Part shown: in pieces, positions 35,901 to 44,400 of the stretch
Numbering within the stretch: position 1 is the first letter of the stretch
How the letters are laid out: every line of letters begins with the position of its first letter
Source of the DNA: Capitulum mitella
Lineage: Eukaryota; Arthropoda; Thecostraca; Pollicipedomorpha; Pollicipedidae
Direction: 5' to 3'
Assembly: GCA_030062745.1 (NCBI GenBank)
Contig: CP099851.1
Location: 8,744,393 to 8,808,392, forward strand
DNA: 64,000 bases
Made by a program: the position numbers and the translations under genes
Notes under the pieces: generated by a model
Database searches by the model: none
What the model was told of the DNA's origin: nothing
The model's input: only the letters and a program-made list of their open reading frames with translations

Positions 35901-38900
35901 CTGTCGATAAGGACATCAGCAAAACGGCAGAGACGGTAGACAAGGGCATCAGCAAAGCGGCAGAGACAGTCGACCAAGGCGTCAGCAAGACAGCGGAGAC
36001 GGTCGACCAGACCGTCAGCAAAGCGGCAGAGACTGTTGACCAGGCCGTCAGCAAAACGGCAGAGGCTGTCGACAAGGACATCAGCAAAACGGTAGAGGCT
36101 GTCGACAAGGACATCAGCAAAGCGGCAAAGACTGTCGACAAGGACATCAGCAAAGCGGCGGAGACGATCCGGACGGGCGGCGACGACGTGCGCCAGAGCA
36201 TCGTGAAAACGGCCGAGGAGGTGGTCGACCGCGTCAAGTCGGCGGCGAAGGAGAAGGCTGCGGACGCGGAGGCCGCCGTGACGCCCGTCGACGCCCGGAC
36301 AGCGACCACCCTGAGGGAGACCGCGAGCGCGCTCGACTCCACGAGGCCTGATGCCGAGAGCCTGGCGAAGGCCGACAGAGATGCGACGGGCAAACCGACG
36401 GAGTCCCGGCCCGGACAGTCAAACTGCGCTCGTCTCGAGTGCCGATCAGACGGCGCGGGAAACTCCAGAGCGGGCGACGGCGCCACTGGATGCAGTCAAA
36501 ACCGCCGAAACTGATGTCGCCCGAGATATCTCGCCAAGCGCGGAGGAGACAGGGCTCAAGAGCGCGGACAAATCGTCTAAGAGTGAAGCTGAAAGTGCTG
36601 CTGTTCAGCTGGGGTCGGTAGCTAAAGCTGCTGGTGAGGCTTTTGTAAGTAAAGCACAAGACGCCAAGGATCAGATTCAGGAGGCCGCCTCGGAATCCAC
36701 TGCGGTATTAACGAGTGGCCTTGAGACTGGGTCTGCCAGGGTCGAGTCAGCAGCCAAGAGTGCTCAAGAATGTCTAGCCGGTGCAGCTCAAGGTATCAGA
36801 AAAGAATTCGAAGCGACAACTGTGATGATCACTGAAGATCTTAGTAGCAAAATCGAAGACGCCAAGAAAGAAGCTGAGGTAGTGGCCGGCAAAGCCGACG
36901 AAGGCTTGAAGGGCAAAATGGAGGATATCAAGGGTCAGGCTGAGACAGCTGCTACGTCCATCGGCCAGGTTCTGAAGAGCAGTTTTGAAAGTGCAACGAG
37001 ACAAGTCCAAACTGCTTTTGAGGCTGCTGAAGACGCTACAGCCAGGAGCATTCAAGACACTGAAGAGCAGGCTAAAACTACTGGAAACACTGTCCTAGAG
37101 GCCTTGACTGGAGTCAGCAAATACGCCCAAGATCAGGCCGATGCTGTCACAAAGGCTGCTGACCAAACCTTGGACAGTATAGACAAGACCTTTGAGGAGA
37201 AGGCCGAACGCACTGTCAAGAGTGCTGACGAGACGTTGGTTAGTGTCGAAAAAGGCACCAAGGAACAAACCGAAAGTGCTATCAAGGCTGCTGGAGAAAC
37301 GACGGCTAGTCTAGTCGAACAAATTGATGAGCGCGCTGAAAGCGCATCAAAGACTGTCTACGATACTTTGGGAAGCAAAAGCAGAGACACCAAGGAACAA
37401 GCTGAAACCGCTGTAAGGACTGCCGATGACGTGCTTTCTGGGCTAGGCCAAGATAGAAAAGAGCAAGCCGATGCCGCAGCAAAAACTGCCGACGATGCAT
37501 TGGTCAGTCTAGGCAAAGGCATGAAAGATCGTGCTGGAACTGCTGCAAAGGCTGGCGATGAAGCCCTATCTAGCATGGACAAAGACATCAAGGCACGGAT
37601 CGAAAATGTTGTGAAGTCTGCTGATGAGACTTTATCCAGCCTAGACAAAGGCGTCAAGGAACAAGTTGAGACTGCTGCAGAGACTGCTGACGAGGCCGTG
37701 GCTGTTGCGATCAAAGACGCCAAGGATCAAGCCAAAGGTGCTGCAGAAGCCGCCCACGAGACGGCAGCTAGCATCGGGAGAGACGTCAGCGAACGTGCTG
37801 ATACCGCTGCAACAGCTTCCGAACAGACCTTGGCTACTCTAGGCAAGGATGCCAAAGAACAAGCTGAAGTCGCTGCGAGCTTCTGTCGATGAGGCATTGG
37901 CTAGTGTAGATAGAGACATCAAGAAGCAGGTCGAAACCACATCAAAAAGTGTCAGCGAAAGTTTGGCTGCACTGGGAAAAGATGTCAAAGAACAAGCTGA
38001 AAGTGCGGCCAAGCATTACGACGATACCTTATCCAGTGTGGGCTCAGACATCAGACAGCATTCTGAAACGACAGTTAAGACTGCTGAGAAGACAACAGCC
38101 GACGTATGTGAACACATCAAGGACCAAGCCGAAACCACTCTTGCCACCGCTGGTGACATTTTGGGTAGTCTAGGCAAAGATGTCAGTGAACATGCCAAAA
38201 CCATTGCGGCGGTCGCAAAAGAGACTTTGGCTAGCACGGAGAAAGACGTTAAGAAACAAACCGAAATCGCTGCAAAGGCTACAGACGGAAACCATGGTTA
38301 GCGCGGACAAAGCAGCTGAGGGATATGTTGAAACTATTTCAAAAACCGTCGAAGAGACCTTGTCGGCTGTGGGGAAGGACACCAAGGAATACGCTGAAGC
38401 TACTTCAAAGGCTGCCGAAGAAACCTTGGCCAGCATCAGCAAAGACGCGAAAGGACAGGCCGAAGCTGTGATAAAGTCTGCTGAAGAGAAACTGGCTCGG
38501 ACACACGCAGATGTCGAGGAAAGGATCGAGTCCGTTGCACGGGCTGCGGATGACATGGCGAGGCAGAGCTCGGAGGATACATCTAGCAAAGTCTCAGCTG
38601 CCGAGAAGGGCCATAGGGAAAACTGTAGAAGACGAAATGCAGGGCGTTGAGCAACAGGTCAAGGCGGCGGCAGGGACTTCTCAGGAGGCGGTGGCCAGTG
38701 GTGCTGAAAGCGTTGTTAGTTCAGCTGAGTCTGCCGCCAAAACTGCTGTCAGCGCTGTGGAAAGTGAAGCCCAGAAGACCCAGGAGCAGATCAGAACGGC
38801 CGCTGCAGATGTCGAGCTGGGTGTTCGGAGCCACGTTCACAGTGCGGCGAGCGAGTTAGGAGCTGTCTCTAAGGCTACCGGCGCCGCAATGAAGGCTGGA

Positions 38901-41271
38901 GCTCATGATGCCGGCGGCGAGGTCGAATCAGCTGCTAAGGTTGTGGAAGAAGCCGTGATTGGCGGGGTTCACGACGCTGCGAAACAGATAGGGTCAGCGG
39001 CCACTGCGGCCGACAAGGCTGTGTCGAGCAGCGTTGAAGAGGCCGGAAAACGGGCCCAGGACGTTGGCGCTGCTATTGCTGAGGCCGGACAGGACGCTTT
39101 CAGAAAGGCGAGTGAGGCCTCTGGTCAACTCGCCGAGGGCGCCTCTGCAGTGGCCACTGAGACAGGCGATTATCTCAGGGGAGCGGTGAGCGAGGGCCTT
39201 CATCAGGCCGACACGAGCGCCCACCAGCGACTAGAAGAGCTCAAACAGCTGTCCGAAGCGGCCGATGAGCAGGCGAGTAAAACCGTCCAGGACGCCGGCC
39301 GGTCGGCCGACGAGTCGATGCGCGGCGTCACCGAGACGCTCTCCCGACTCGGACAGCAGTCGAGCGAGGCGGCGAGGGCGCCGAGGCGGCGGTCAGAGCG
39401 TCGGCCGAGTCCGCCGCCTCCGGCGCGGCTTCCGTGATAGAGGGAGTGACTTCAGGGCTTTCAGAGACGGAGAAGGAGCTTCAGGCGGTCGGGCAGGAGG
39501 CGGCCGTCGGGGCGGCGGCGATGACCGAGTCGTTCTACCAGAGCGCCGACGAGACGCTGGAGGAGGCCAGCTCGTCGGTGAGGAGCACGTTCGGCGGCCT
39601 GTTCGGCTTCGGCCGGCGGAAGTCGTCCAAGGACGCGTCCCCGACCAAGGAGTCGCCCAAAGCGGAGAAGAAGACGGGCTTCTTCAGCAAGATGTTCGGC
39701 CGGCGTTCGCCGGACCAGGAGCAGAAGCCGCCGGAGGACGGCGCCGCGCCGCCCGAGCCGCGGGTCGAGTCGGACGAGCCGCCCGTCCGGCGCGACATCC
39801 GCATCCACCTGGACGAGGACGAGCGGCGCCGCTCCTCGTCCGAGCTGAGCGACATCCGCGAGGAGACGGGCAGCGGCCGCTCGAGCTCGCGCGAGCCGTC
39901 GTCGCCGCGGGGCCCGGCGGCGCCGGAGCCGGCCGACGGCGGCGAGCCGCGCCGCGGCCGCGCCCCGGCCGACCCCATGACCAGCTCGCTGCACGAATCC
40001 TTCCACGACGTGATGACCGGCTCGCTGCACGAGCCGTCGCCGGCCGGCGAGCAGGCGCTGCCCGGGGTCGAGTTCCGCCAGCCGCGCTCGCCGCCGCAGT
40101 CGCTCTCGCCGGCGCAGGCCGAGCCGGACGCCGACGCGGAGGAGCCGGTGCCCGGCTGGGGCTCGCCTCTCGGCCTGCCCTCTCCCGTGCCGCCGCCGGA
40201 GCACGGCCGTCTGCAGACACCGCCGCCCACCAAGCGGGCCATCATGGCGCGGGCGCGCGCCCGCGACTCTCCGCGCGGCGGCCGGCTGGCTGGACCGCCG
40301 GCCGTCTACCTGGACCTGGTCTACGTGCCGCACCACGCCAACTCGTTCTACTCGGGCGTCCAGTTCTTCCACAGGGTCAGGGCGCGCTACTACGTGTTCA
40401 GCAGCATCGAGCCCAGTCGAGAAGTGTTCAACGCTCTGTTAGAGGCCAAACAGCACTGGGAGGACAAAGATTTGGGTGAGTGGCCGCTCTCCGCGCGCCT
40501 GCCGTTGTCCTGCAAAAATGCAAAGCTTCAGTCATCGCCATGGACATTAGGTGGTTGAAGCATATGCATTGTGTTTGGTTTTAGTCACTACCGCATTTCA
40601 CATGTTTCAAGCCGTGTATTTACAAGTGCTATGTCACACCGGAATGGCGACAGCGTCTTATCCAAACAGTTTTCCGTTTTCGCAACTAGCGTTGGAGGCT
40701 TGCGTAATTTTGGTATTACCAACGTAACACGAAAAGACATAACACAAACAGATTTACCATCTTACCATGGTGCCGTATGAGAGGAGTGAGCACGAAACCC
40801 TCCCTGGTACAATTAAAAGTCCCATATCCCCACCGTCGTTTGCAGCGAAATTTTTCGGCTGTGAAATAGGCAGCATTCAACCTTTCAAAAATCATTGGTT
40901 TAACGGACAATGGTGAAAGTTCAAGTAGTAGCCTATTTCCTGGGATTTCCATTTTACTAACATTCTAAAGCATGATTTGCTGACTTCAGTTATGCTCGAA
41001 TAATTCACTTCGTTTTTAATCCCCGTATAATTCTTGCCCATGGCAAAGTTACTAAGAACCATTGCTGCCCGTACTGACTGTGTCCGTGTTTGCTCCCGCA
41101 GAGGTCACCATTATCCCTACCTATGACACGGACACTCTGGGTCACTGGTTCGCCTCTAACGAGCAGCAACTCGAGGACCTGCGCATCGATCTGGCGCCCT
41201 CGGCCAGCCGCTGCACCATCAACCTGCAGGACCACGAGACCAGCTGCGCGGCTTACCGGCTTGAGTTCTAA
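14856..41271 (+). CDS. futsch: futsch / MAP1-family microtubule-associated protein gene (5' partial)
   Basis: The single recognisable host gene. MAP1 proteins (vertebrate MAP1A/B/S, insect Futsch) bind and stabilise microtubules in axons and dendrites and are made as a heavy-chain/light-chain precursor. Order seen: MAP1 N-terminal region (14856-14954, 24494-24666, 25129-26290), Lys-rich stretch, long acidic low-complexity region, Ala-rich repeat array, light-chain domain (40290-40475 plus 41102-41271). Inferred visible length is about 5,200 residues, close to Drosophila Futsch (about 5,500). All three introns have GT/AG ends and consistent phases: 1, 0 and 1. The ATG exon is missing. About 14 single-base shifts interrupt the giant exon. 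Family identity is certain; the exact protein is not, until the shifts are resolved. Confidence 0.96.
17357..17383. repeat. (GGCTGT)n hexanucleotide tract
   Basis: Four to five uninterrupted copies of GGCTGT within the large intron. Confidence 0.9.
17995..18118. repeat. 31 bp tandem repeat, 4 copies
   Basis: Four units start CTACCGCCCGATGTTCCGGA and end CCAGCACTTGC, at 17995, 18026, 18057 and 18088, and differ at one to a few bases. The short, nearly uniform array suggests a young expansion. It lies inside the futsch intron. Confidence 0.93.
19022..19665. repeat. 33 bp minisatellite, about 19-20 copies, in two variant blocks
   Basis: Unit GTCCCGGACATGACAGCCGT + GGCGGTAGGAGCG, 33 bp. Left units (to about 19320 and again 19365-19450) carry ACAGCCGTGG; right units carry ACAGGGGTGG. 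The last part alternates between GGTAGGAGC and GGTGCGAGC. One unit near 19055 has an extra G, which moves the reading frame. The 11-codon unit leaves long frames open on both strands (326 codons +, 429 codons -); with the intronic location I treat these as artefacts. Confidence 0.95.
22460..22860. repeat. Degenerate ~30 bp repeat block
   Basis: A core of CxxCTGGCATCxxGxA recurs about every 30 bp: CGTCTGGCATCTTGAAA near 22620, CATCTGGCATCACGGAA near 22580, CGTCTGACATCATGGGA near 22750. The units are strongly diverged and there is no gene. Confidence 0.65.
23930..24365. repeat. Degenerate ~30 bp repeat block, about 10 or more copies
   Basis: A core CTCACGGTGTGACAATGGAC recurs at intervals of 29-33 bp (about 24046, 24076, 24106, 24168, 24198, 24231, 24261, 24290, 24323). 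It stops about 130 bp before the acceptor of the second visible futsch exon. Confidence 0.75.
24494..24666 (+). CDS. futsch: futsch exon, MAP1 N-terminal region
   Basis: Acceptor GCCCGGCAG ends at 24493 and donor GTGCGT starts at 24667. The exon enters in phase 1 (GG completes a Gly codon) and ends in phase 0. It reads GERLIQFATENVVAEVLVNP, then a segment with HAGYVFSGNGSWILQ. This aligns without gaps to the MAP1 signature in which Gly-Gln/Glu-Lys/Arg-Ile/Leu leads to a Val-Leu-Ile/Val-Asn-Pro motif, followed by the LxGxxxxxTGxxILQ segment. The next exon begins DGTFSGSDLL, continuing the same family block. Confidence 0.92.
24667..25128 (+). other. 462 bp futsch intron
   Basis: Donor GTGCGT and acceptor CCACCATTTCAG. 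No feature is seen inside. Confidence 0.85.
25129..26290 (+). CDS. futsch: futsch: MAP1 N-terminal globular region (degenerate metallo-beta-lactamase-like)
   Basis: Recognisable MAP1 blocks in order: DGTFSGSDLLDAL, IHCPEEGIWRSD, then after the first shift LYVFPGGQGDAAMFGINGFN and ILFDGGFSRRACCWNFVRHL with LDRLDAVLMSRLNNGNL. After the second shift follow GHGRLDLYVLNPQRD, LVWIPDDRHDTVTRLLFPG and LDRLRHLEFMKAPV. The FPGG...GFNILFDGG...LDRLDAVL pattern is the metallo-beta-lactamase-like fold of the MAP1 N-terminus. The metal-binding HxHxDH is replaced by RLNNGN, so no hydrolase activity is expected. Extra single bases at about 25370 and 25771 divide it into three frames. Confidence 0.93.
25129..40475 (+). 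CDS. futsch: futsch giant exon (about 15.3 kb) with about 14 frame interruptions
   Basis: Acceptor CATTTCAG ends at 25128; donor GTGAGT starts at 40476, leaving in phase 1. Reading the frame that keeps MAP1-like or compositionally continuous protein requires switches near 25370, 25771, 26285, 28150, 28607, 32770, 35145, 35415, 35678, 36410, 37875, 38285, 38610 and 39378. Twelve are net +1 (one extra base) and two (28150, 39378) are net -1. Between them are frames open for up to 1,430 codons, and both ends match MAP1, so this is not a long-dead pseudogene. Several shifts sit in short homopolymers (CC at 25370, TTT at 28607, AAA at 35678). Confidence 0.93.
26291..28340 (+). CDS. futsch: futsch: Lys-rich stretch and first acidic region
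   Basis: After a +1 shift near 26285, a 636-codon frame begins with a Lys-rich segment (KAKKQEANKERAEK, then KPKPEKIDVQKETKPSVPRP and VEEKKVSRMAAKQKQPKA). It resembles in composition and position the basic KKE-type microtubule-binding segment just after the globular region of vertebrate MAP1B; that function is inferred. It grades into Glu/Ser/Pro-rich sequence with SPRREMYPIGEPYMERG. The frame slips by -1 near 28150 and continues as VEQAPPADEKQMEKVPP. Confidence 0.85.
28341..29415 (+). CDS. futsch: futsch: two tandem ~190-residue acidic repeats
   Basis: Two consecutive copies of one protein unit: DELPVEKPPSPGAVAADTAP (from about 28348) and DDVPLEKSPSRDTVVTDTTP (from about 28925). Both run through PVDLxxRSEIxExQETL, ISEDVxxxxxxAxSExxVAAF and REQADLxRAxxDHPAD. 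The copies are diverged at DNA level, so the duplication is old. Comparing them shows that the interruption near 28607 is one extra T: the first copy should read ERLTLQTGF where the second has EHLSLQAGF. Confidence 0.85.
29416..34400 (+). CDS. futsch: futsch: long acidic Glu/Lys/Ser/Pro-rich central region
   Basis: Low-complexity acidic protein, open for 1,430 codons in one frame to about 32770, then +1 shifted into an 844-codon frame. Visible islands of possible order: YIIEEYEVISPRRQRYENVE with EIVTYSPKTRSRQLSEASVV (about 31060-31190), and SASYEQLAAAAGKLP. There is a 27 bp tandem duplication at about 32976-33029 giving KSSPPKSPAKPSPPKSP. Many S/T-P dipeptides suggest proline-directed phosphorylation, as known for MAP1 proteins. 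This central region is poorly conserved in the family; identity rests on its place between the two conserved ends. Confidence 0.85.
34401..35620 (+). CDS. futsch: futsch: start of Ala-rich helical region
   Basis: Composition changes from acidic/disordered to Ala-, Ser-, Asp- and Lys-rich amphipathic helix, with segments such as TSAAKEDITSTVADASSAAK followed by GITSTVHSMGQYIAEASAKI. Frame shifts of +1 near 35145 and 35415 interrupt it. SKxxxSTVAxASSAAKExI is already repeating at an 11-residue scale and leads into the regular array that follows. Confidence 0.8.
35620..36170 (+). repeat. futsch: futsch: 33 bp coding tandem repeat (11-residue unit), ~16 copies with 198 bp higher-order period
   Basis: The protein unit is (I/V)SK(T/A)AETVD(K/Q)(D/G/A), 11 residues, e.g. 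ISKAAETVDKD, ISKTAETVDKG, VSKTAETVDQT. At DNA level six-unit blocks repeat: AAAACGGCAGAGACGGT occurs at about 35723 and 35921, an offset of 198 bp (6 x 33), with the intervening units matching in order. The near identity indicates recent amplification. One extra A in GACAAAGGACATC near 35678 shifts the frame. Undecapeptide repeats of this type form long amphipathic helices in LEA proteins, synucleins and perilipins. Confidence 0.92.
36171..39380 (+). CDS. futsch: futsch: long 22-residue helical repeat array
   Basis: About 3.2 kb encoding imperfect 22-residue units (two undecapeptides) of the pattern SLGKDxKEQAExAAKxADET, with x variable: SLDKGVKEQVETAAETADEA, SVEKGTKEQTESAIKAAGET, SIDKTFEEKAERTVKSADET. 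It runs clearly from about 37080 to 38560, then becomes irregular (SAAKTAVSAVESEAQKTQEQ) to about 39380. There are few prolines or glycines, and charges and alanines are evenly spaced, giving a long amphipathic helix or coiled coil. Frame shifts of +1 near 36410, 37875, 38285 and 38610 and -1 near 39378 are required. I know of no such array in vertebrate MAP1 proteins; Drosophila Futsch has a different repeat. Confidence 0.85.
39381..40289 (+). CDS. futsch: futsch: basic and Pro/Arg-rich linker before the light-chain domain
   Basis: Begins with FYQSADETLEEASSSVRSTF and two similar hydrophobic-basic motifs, GLFGFGRRKSSK (about 39597) and GFFSKMFGRRSP (about 39679). It continues as Arg/Glu/Ser/Pro-rich disordered sequence with a short duplication, TSSLHESFHDVM / TGSLHEPSP (39980-40040). 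Very GC-rich codon use (nearly all third positions G or C) sets this block apart from the A/T-tolerant region at 26-33 kb. Confidence 0.85.
40290..40475 (+). CDS. futsch: futsch: first half of the MAP1 light-chain C-terminal domain
   Basis: Reads PAVYLDLVYVPHHANSFYSG, then VQFFHRVRARYYVFSSIEPS and a segment ending ALLEAKQHWEDKDL. This is the most conserved MAP1 signature: (V)YLDLxYxPxHxN, FFxRVRxxYYV, LLEgKxxW. In the family the light chain is cleaved from the precursor and its C-terminal domain binds the heavy-chain N-terminus, other partners and microtubules or actin. The exon ends with one base (G) of a Glu codon before donor GTGAGT at 40476. Confidence 0.97.
40476..41101 (+). other. 626 bp final futsch intron
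   Basis: Donor GTGAGT, acceptor TTTGCTCCCGCAG. Nothing else is recognised inside. Confidence 0.9.
41102..41271 (+). CDS. futsch: futsch terminal exon, end of MAP1 light-chain domain
   Basis: AG plus the G left by the previous exon makes Glu; then VTIIPTYDTDTLGHWFASNE and QQLEDLRIDLAPSASRCTIN, ending with AAYRLEF and stop TAA at 41269-41271. The VTxIPTxDxxxLxxWxxxxxxQQxDL pattern and a hydrophobic-acidic C-terminus are those of MAP1 light chains. A complete, uninterrupted exon with a normal stop argues that the gene is functional. Confidence 0.96.
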
Positions 41272-41320
41272 GCGCCCACGGCCGGCGTCGAGCTGGACCG
41301 GCTCCGGTCAGGTCCAGCCA

Positions 41321-41480
41321 GGTGTGTCGAGGCCCGGCCAGGTGTCGGGGGGGGTGTGTCGAGGCCTGGTGAGGTGTCGGAGAGGGTGTGTCGAGGCCCG
41401 CCAGGTGTCGGAGCGGGTGTGTCGAGGCCTGGTGAGGTGTAAGCGGGTCTGGTCGGATCTGGCGCGGTGTGAGCGGGTCC
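41321..41480. repeat. 32 bp minisatellite, 4-5 copies, just after the futsch stop codon
   Basis: GGTGTGTCGAGGCC recurs at 41321, 41353, 41385 and 41416 with weaker copies after that. It starts 50 bp beyond the stop codon, so it probably lies in the 3' UTR. No AATAAA signal is seen in the next several hundred bases, so the transcript end is not located. Confidence 0.85.
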
Positions 41481-44400
41481 TGCCGGGTGCGGGCCGGTCT
41501 CCTCGTCTCTGTGTAGAGTCCGGGCGCGCTGGGCCGCGAGGCCGCGGGCCGCCGGCGCCTCTCCTGTAGGAATTAACCAATTGGGCCGCCGCGCGGGGAC
41601 CGGGCGTGGGCCCGCCGGCGGCCAGGCTGTCTTAGGATAACAAATTGGGCCGGGTGCGCGGCGCGCTGTGTCCGCGGGCCCGCCGAGGCGGCGGCCTCGG
41701 TCGGCGGCTGGTCGGCGGCCGGGTCGGCGTCGGCCGCGCGACCGCCGCGTCTGCGTGGGACCCTGGGTGATCGCAATGCCTTGCCATTTCTGTAGCGCCG
41801 GCCTGCTGGACGAGTCGCGCCGCACGCTCGCCCCGGGCACGGCGGCCGCTGACGGCCAGACACACCGGACAGACACACCGGCACGGACGGACAGACGCAC
41901 CGGCAGAGACGCAGAATCGCAGACTTGGCTGATTCCCGGAACGTTATTTATTTTTTAAACATTTTTTCGCTTTTTTCCTTCGTCTGTTCTCTTCCAGCCT
42001 GCTATATCATGTCCACTCGTTAACAGTTAAGGGGATCACTCCTCTTATTTGAATGATTTTCCAACAATCAAATCTTTTCTTTCAACTCTAAAGTGGTGGC
42101 GGTGCCGCTCGGGAAAGGAGACGGTCAAGTTCTCCTTCGTGGCAAAATATAACACCAGTTCCAGTGATCAAAAATTTAATCATCAACAGACTGAGACACT
42201 AATGGCTATGGTCATTCATGTGAGGGAGTTTGGAGGGTCCTGAGACTCTCTTACGAATAACTCGGTGTTGTCGGCTTAGGCCTCCTAACCCCTGATGTTC
42301 TTGCGAGTGTCCTGACACCCTCTTGTGAGCTCGGCTCCCAGCTGTATGAGACACCGCGCGTCTGCCCTTGCATTGTTTTCCGCAGATCAGCTATTCTTGG
42401 TCCCGTGAGGAACGTTACGTAATCTTGCACGCTCGCGAAATGGGCGGTGCTTTCTGTAGATAGGAATCACCGTCCATGCCATCCAGGCGGCAACAGATCG
42501 GCTCCTGTCGGGGCACCGTAAAGCTGAACTCTTTACTCACAAAAGTTACCTGGTTGTCCACATCCACATGACATTTTGGTCTCACGTGCACATCTGCTGG
42601 ATGTAAATACCTAGCGAAAATGTGGTACGATGAGGCTGTTGTCGAATCGGTTGAAGCCTCTTCCTTGGCCTTTCGCATAGCTTTTCAGTTGGTCTGGTTC
42701 ACATCATTTTACAAATGGATGGTGTATTTCACGCCTACTTCGGAAACCCGCATTCGGTTGCGAAGGACACTACTCGCGTCTGCGAATTTCTGAAATTCTT
42801 CGCCGTGCTGCCGGTGTGTCAGTGTGTGCCGGTACCCCGTTACTCCGGCCTGTCGAGCTGAGGGCGTTCTCTGCCCGAGCGGCAGTCAGCAGCCGTCCGT
42901 CCCCGAGGCGAGCGGTCGGCCCCTGTCTCATCCGCTGTCTGTTGGCTAGAGGCCCGGTCAGCGCCGGACCAGTGTTACCGCCCCAAACGTTCGGGGTCTC
43001 TCAAGAGATTGAAAACCGCCCACCGATCTCTCTGTTGTGGGTCGGAGAAGCTGTGCTACGTGGCCAACCTGGCAAGGTCAAGTTGTTTTTTGTGGCCCGC
43101 TTTCTCAATCACGTTGCCGATGAGACGTCTAGTTCCTAGTCCGTCTGATGAGGTCTGATTTTCTTCATTAATACTTGTTATTCTTTAATATATTTCGGAG
43201 TGATGGCGGTCGAAGGGCGCGCCCAAGTCGTGATGTTTTGTCTGCGTTTGTCCTGTGCTTATCTTCGTAGGCCGACAGTCTGTGTTTTGTATTTCTGGAG
43301 CGAAAATTGCCATGATTCAGGAACTTCCGCCGTTTTAGAAACAGTGTATTCTGAGCCTGCACCCGTGACAGCACAGCGTTTCGTCCTAACACCGAAATGC
43401 GTACCTTTACCGCGGCAGGCTTGTCCTATTCTGATACCCAGTTTTTCTGCCGTGACCGAGTGTTATCACCTGCCGGTTGGACCGTCCCTGTCTTTCTACC
43501 ACCTTCCTCTTCCCACCGAAGCACTGTTTGGCTTTCAACGTACGCTTAGTAGGCCCACAGGAACCCCTCCGGCGTTCGCTGCGTATTGCTTATTCGTTAG
43601 CTCAATGTCAAAATACAAGGGAAGCGAAGAATAGTGTTTTGCGTTGCACAAGTTCGCGAGCAGAAAGAGGACGGGACTTGGAAAGGAGGATTCGGGTTTT
43701 TAAAAGGCTTCTTAGAACCAAATGATGGAAGTTTGCCTGACACAAGGGATTGTAAAATGTGCATCACACAGCCAGCGGTGGAGGTGCCTCTGGTTTCGAA
43801 TGCGACGCAAATAATACTCTAATGTAGCATTTCGTCTTTGGCGATGAGTTAGGGGAATAAGCTTGAAACCCTCCGATTTAACGCCAATAATTTTCAGGAT
43901 CCATCATCATCATCCACCATCACCCTTGGACACAGTAACTGTACGCGTCGAAAATGTAGCCTTTCGTTGATGACGGCTAACACTTAGCAAAACCACACAA
44001 CACAACACAGCTTCGCAAGAATGAGAAAAATACGGGAAGTGCGACTGTCTTACGCCTGCCGCTCAGAAGCTTATGCCGATCCAACGTCATTCTGTTACTT
44101 GGCATGGGCGGTAAACCTGATTACCATATGTGCTGAAAACAAACGACAGCGTACATTGAGACGTCAGCGATATTCTGACGGCGCCCGGAAGGACGAACCG
44201 GCCGCCAGCTGGGCGGGCCAGAGAGGGGCGCGCGGATGGCGCGCCGGTGTTCTCCACTTCGTTCGCATAGCTCTGTCCCGTCGAAATGGCCGAAATAACG
44301 TTCCTCCAGCAGACGCGACGCCCGAGTCAATGGCGCATGACGGCCGGCGGTGAATGGCGGAGGCATTCTCCCATCTCCCCCCCCCCCCGCCGCCGCCGCC

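Noticed and set aside
26466..40372. Many long - strand frames opposite the futsch giant exon
   Set aside because: Mirror frames of GC-rich coding sequence; the + strand product matches MAP1 at both ends.
25129..40475. futsch as a dead pseudogene because of the frame breaks
   Set aside because: Splice sites, the terminal exon and thousands of codons are intact; neutral decay would have produced stops and larger lesions.
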